5,734 nt of DNA from Oscillospiraceae bacterium (lineage in GTDB: Bacteria > Bacillota > Clostridia > Oscillospirales > Acutalibacteraceae). The translations under genes were made by a program, and so were the position numbers. Position 1 is the first letter of the stretch; each line of letters starts with the position of its first letter. The notes beneath the pieces are model-generated. The model was not told where the DNA came from, made no database searches, and worked only from the letters and a program-made list of their open reading frames with translations. This document shows positions 5,675 through 5,734 of this stretch, piece by piece. The DNA lies in assembly GCA_028706415.1 (NCBI GenBank), contig JAQWBK010000095.1, forward strand, positions 1 to 5,734, given 5' to 3'.

Positions 5675-5734
5675 TTATGGGTTTTGGCGGATCTGTTTGT
5701 CGGTTATTGGGGATTCATGCCCGTCCTCTAGTTC
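5675..5734 (-). CDS. Possible C-terminal tail of a convergent gene (cut by window edge)
   Basis: On the minus strand the frame entering at 5734 is open for 19 codons to TAA (5677-5675), ending in the hydrophilic peptide DKQIRQNP. The other two minus frames stop within the first few codons. The long hairpin at 5609-5661 then follows 14 bases further on, as expected for a terminator shared by converging genes. The piece is too short to recognise a family, and 19 open codons can occur by chance. Confidence 0.3.
   Translation of the reverse strand, partial: ELEDGHESPITDKQIRQNP

Overview
The window most likely comes from a low-to-moderate GC Clostridia (Bacillota) genome. This rests on strong GGAGG-type Shine-Dalgarno sites, GTG and TTG starts, hairpin-plus-T terminators, and proteins that resemble clostridial families. 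It holds one 5'-truncated gene, three complete genes, a possible fragment of a fifth gene at the right edge, and informative intergenic DNA. No tRNA, rRNA, CRISPR array, transposase, phage gene, restriction system or riboswitch was seen.

Layout: (1) Positions 1-300 (+) are the C-terminal part of LivF, the second ATPase of a branched-chain amino acid ABC importer; the rest of that operon lies to the left. (2) Positions 301-498 separate convergent genes. They contain a GC-rich block with a short inverted repeat, then a strong bidirectional terminator at 417-471. (3) Positions 499-4616 (-) are a two-gene operon for a heterodimeric ABC exporter. The 741-residue subunit is transcribed first, and its stop overlaps the start of the 631-residue subunit in an ATGA junction. 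(4) Positions 4617-4885 are a divergent control region with one plausible sigma-A type promoter per direction and several inverted or direct repeats. (5) Positions 4886-5614 (+) are a TVP38/TMEM64-type (VTT/DedA superfamily) membrane protein that starts at TTG. (6) A long terminator hairpin at 5609-5671 follows, and then a short open frame on the minus strand that may be the tail of a convergent gene.

The two exporter subunits fit together as one asymmetric pump. The 741-residue subunit lacks the catalytic Glu and the switch His but has an intact SGGQ signature. The 631-residue subunit has intact Walker B Glu and switch His but a degenerate SQGQ signature. Together they would build one competent and one degenerate ATP site, as in TM287/288- and BmrCD-type transporters. 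The substrate cannot be read from the sequence; multidrug or peptide/lipid export is possible. The VTT protein is divergently transcribed and need not be functionally linked.

Nothing here is clearly a new system. The items most worth a second look are the roughly 170-residue extracytoplasmic insertion in the 741-residue subunit, the symmetric elements in the divergent control region, and the GC-rich intergenic block after livF, which may be a dispersed repeat.
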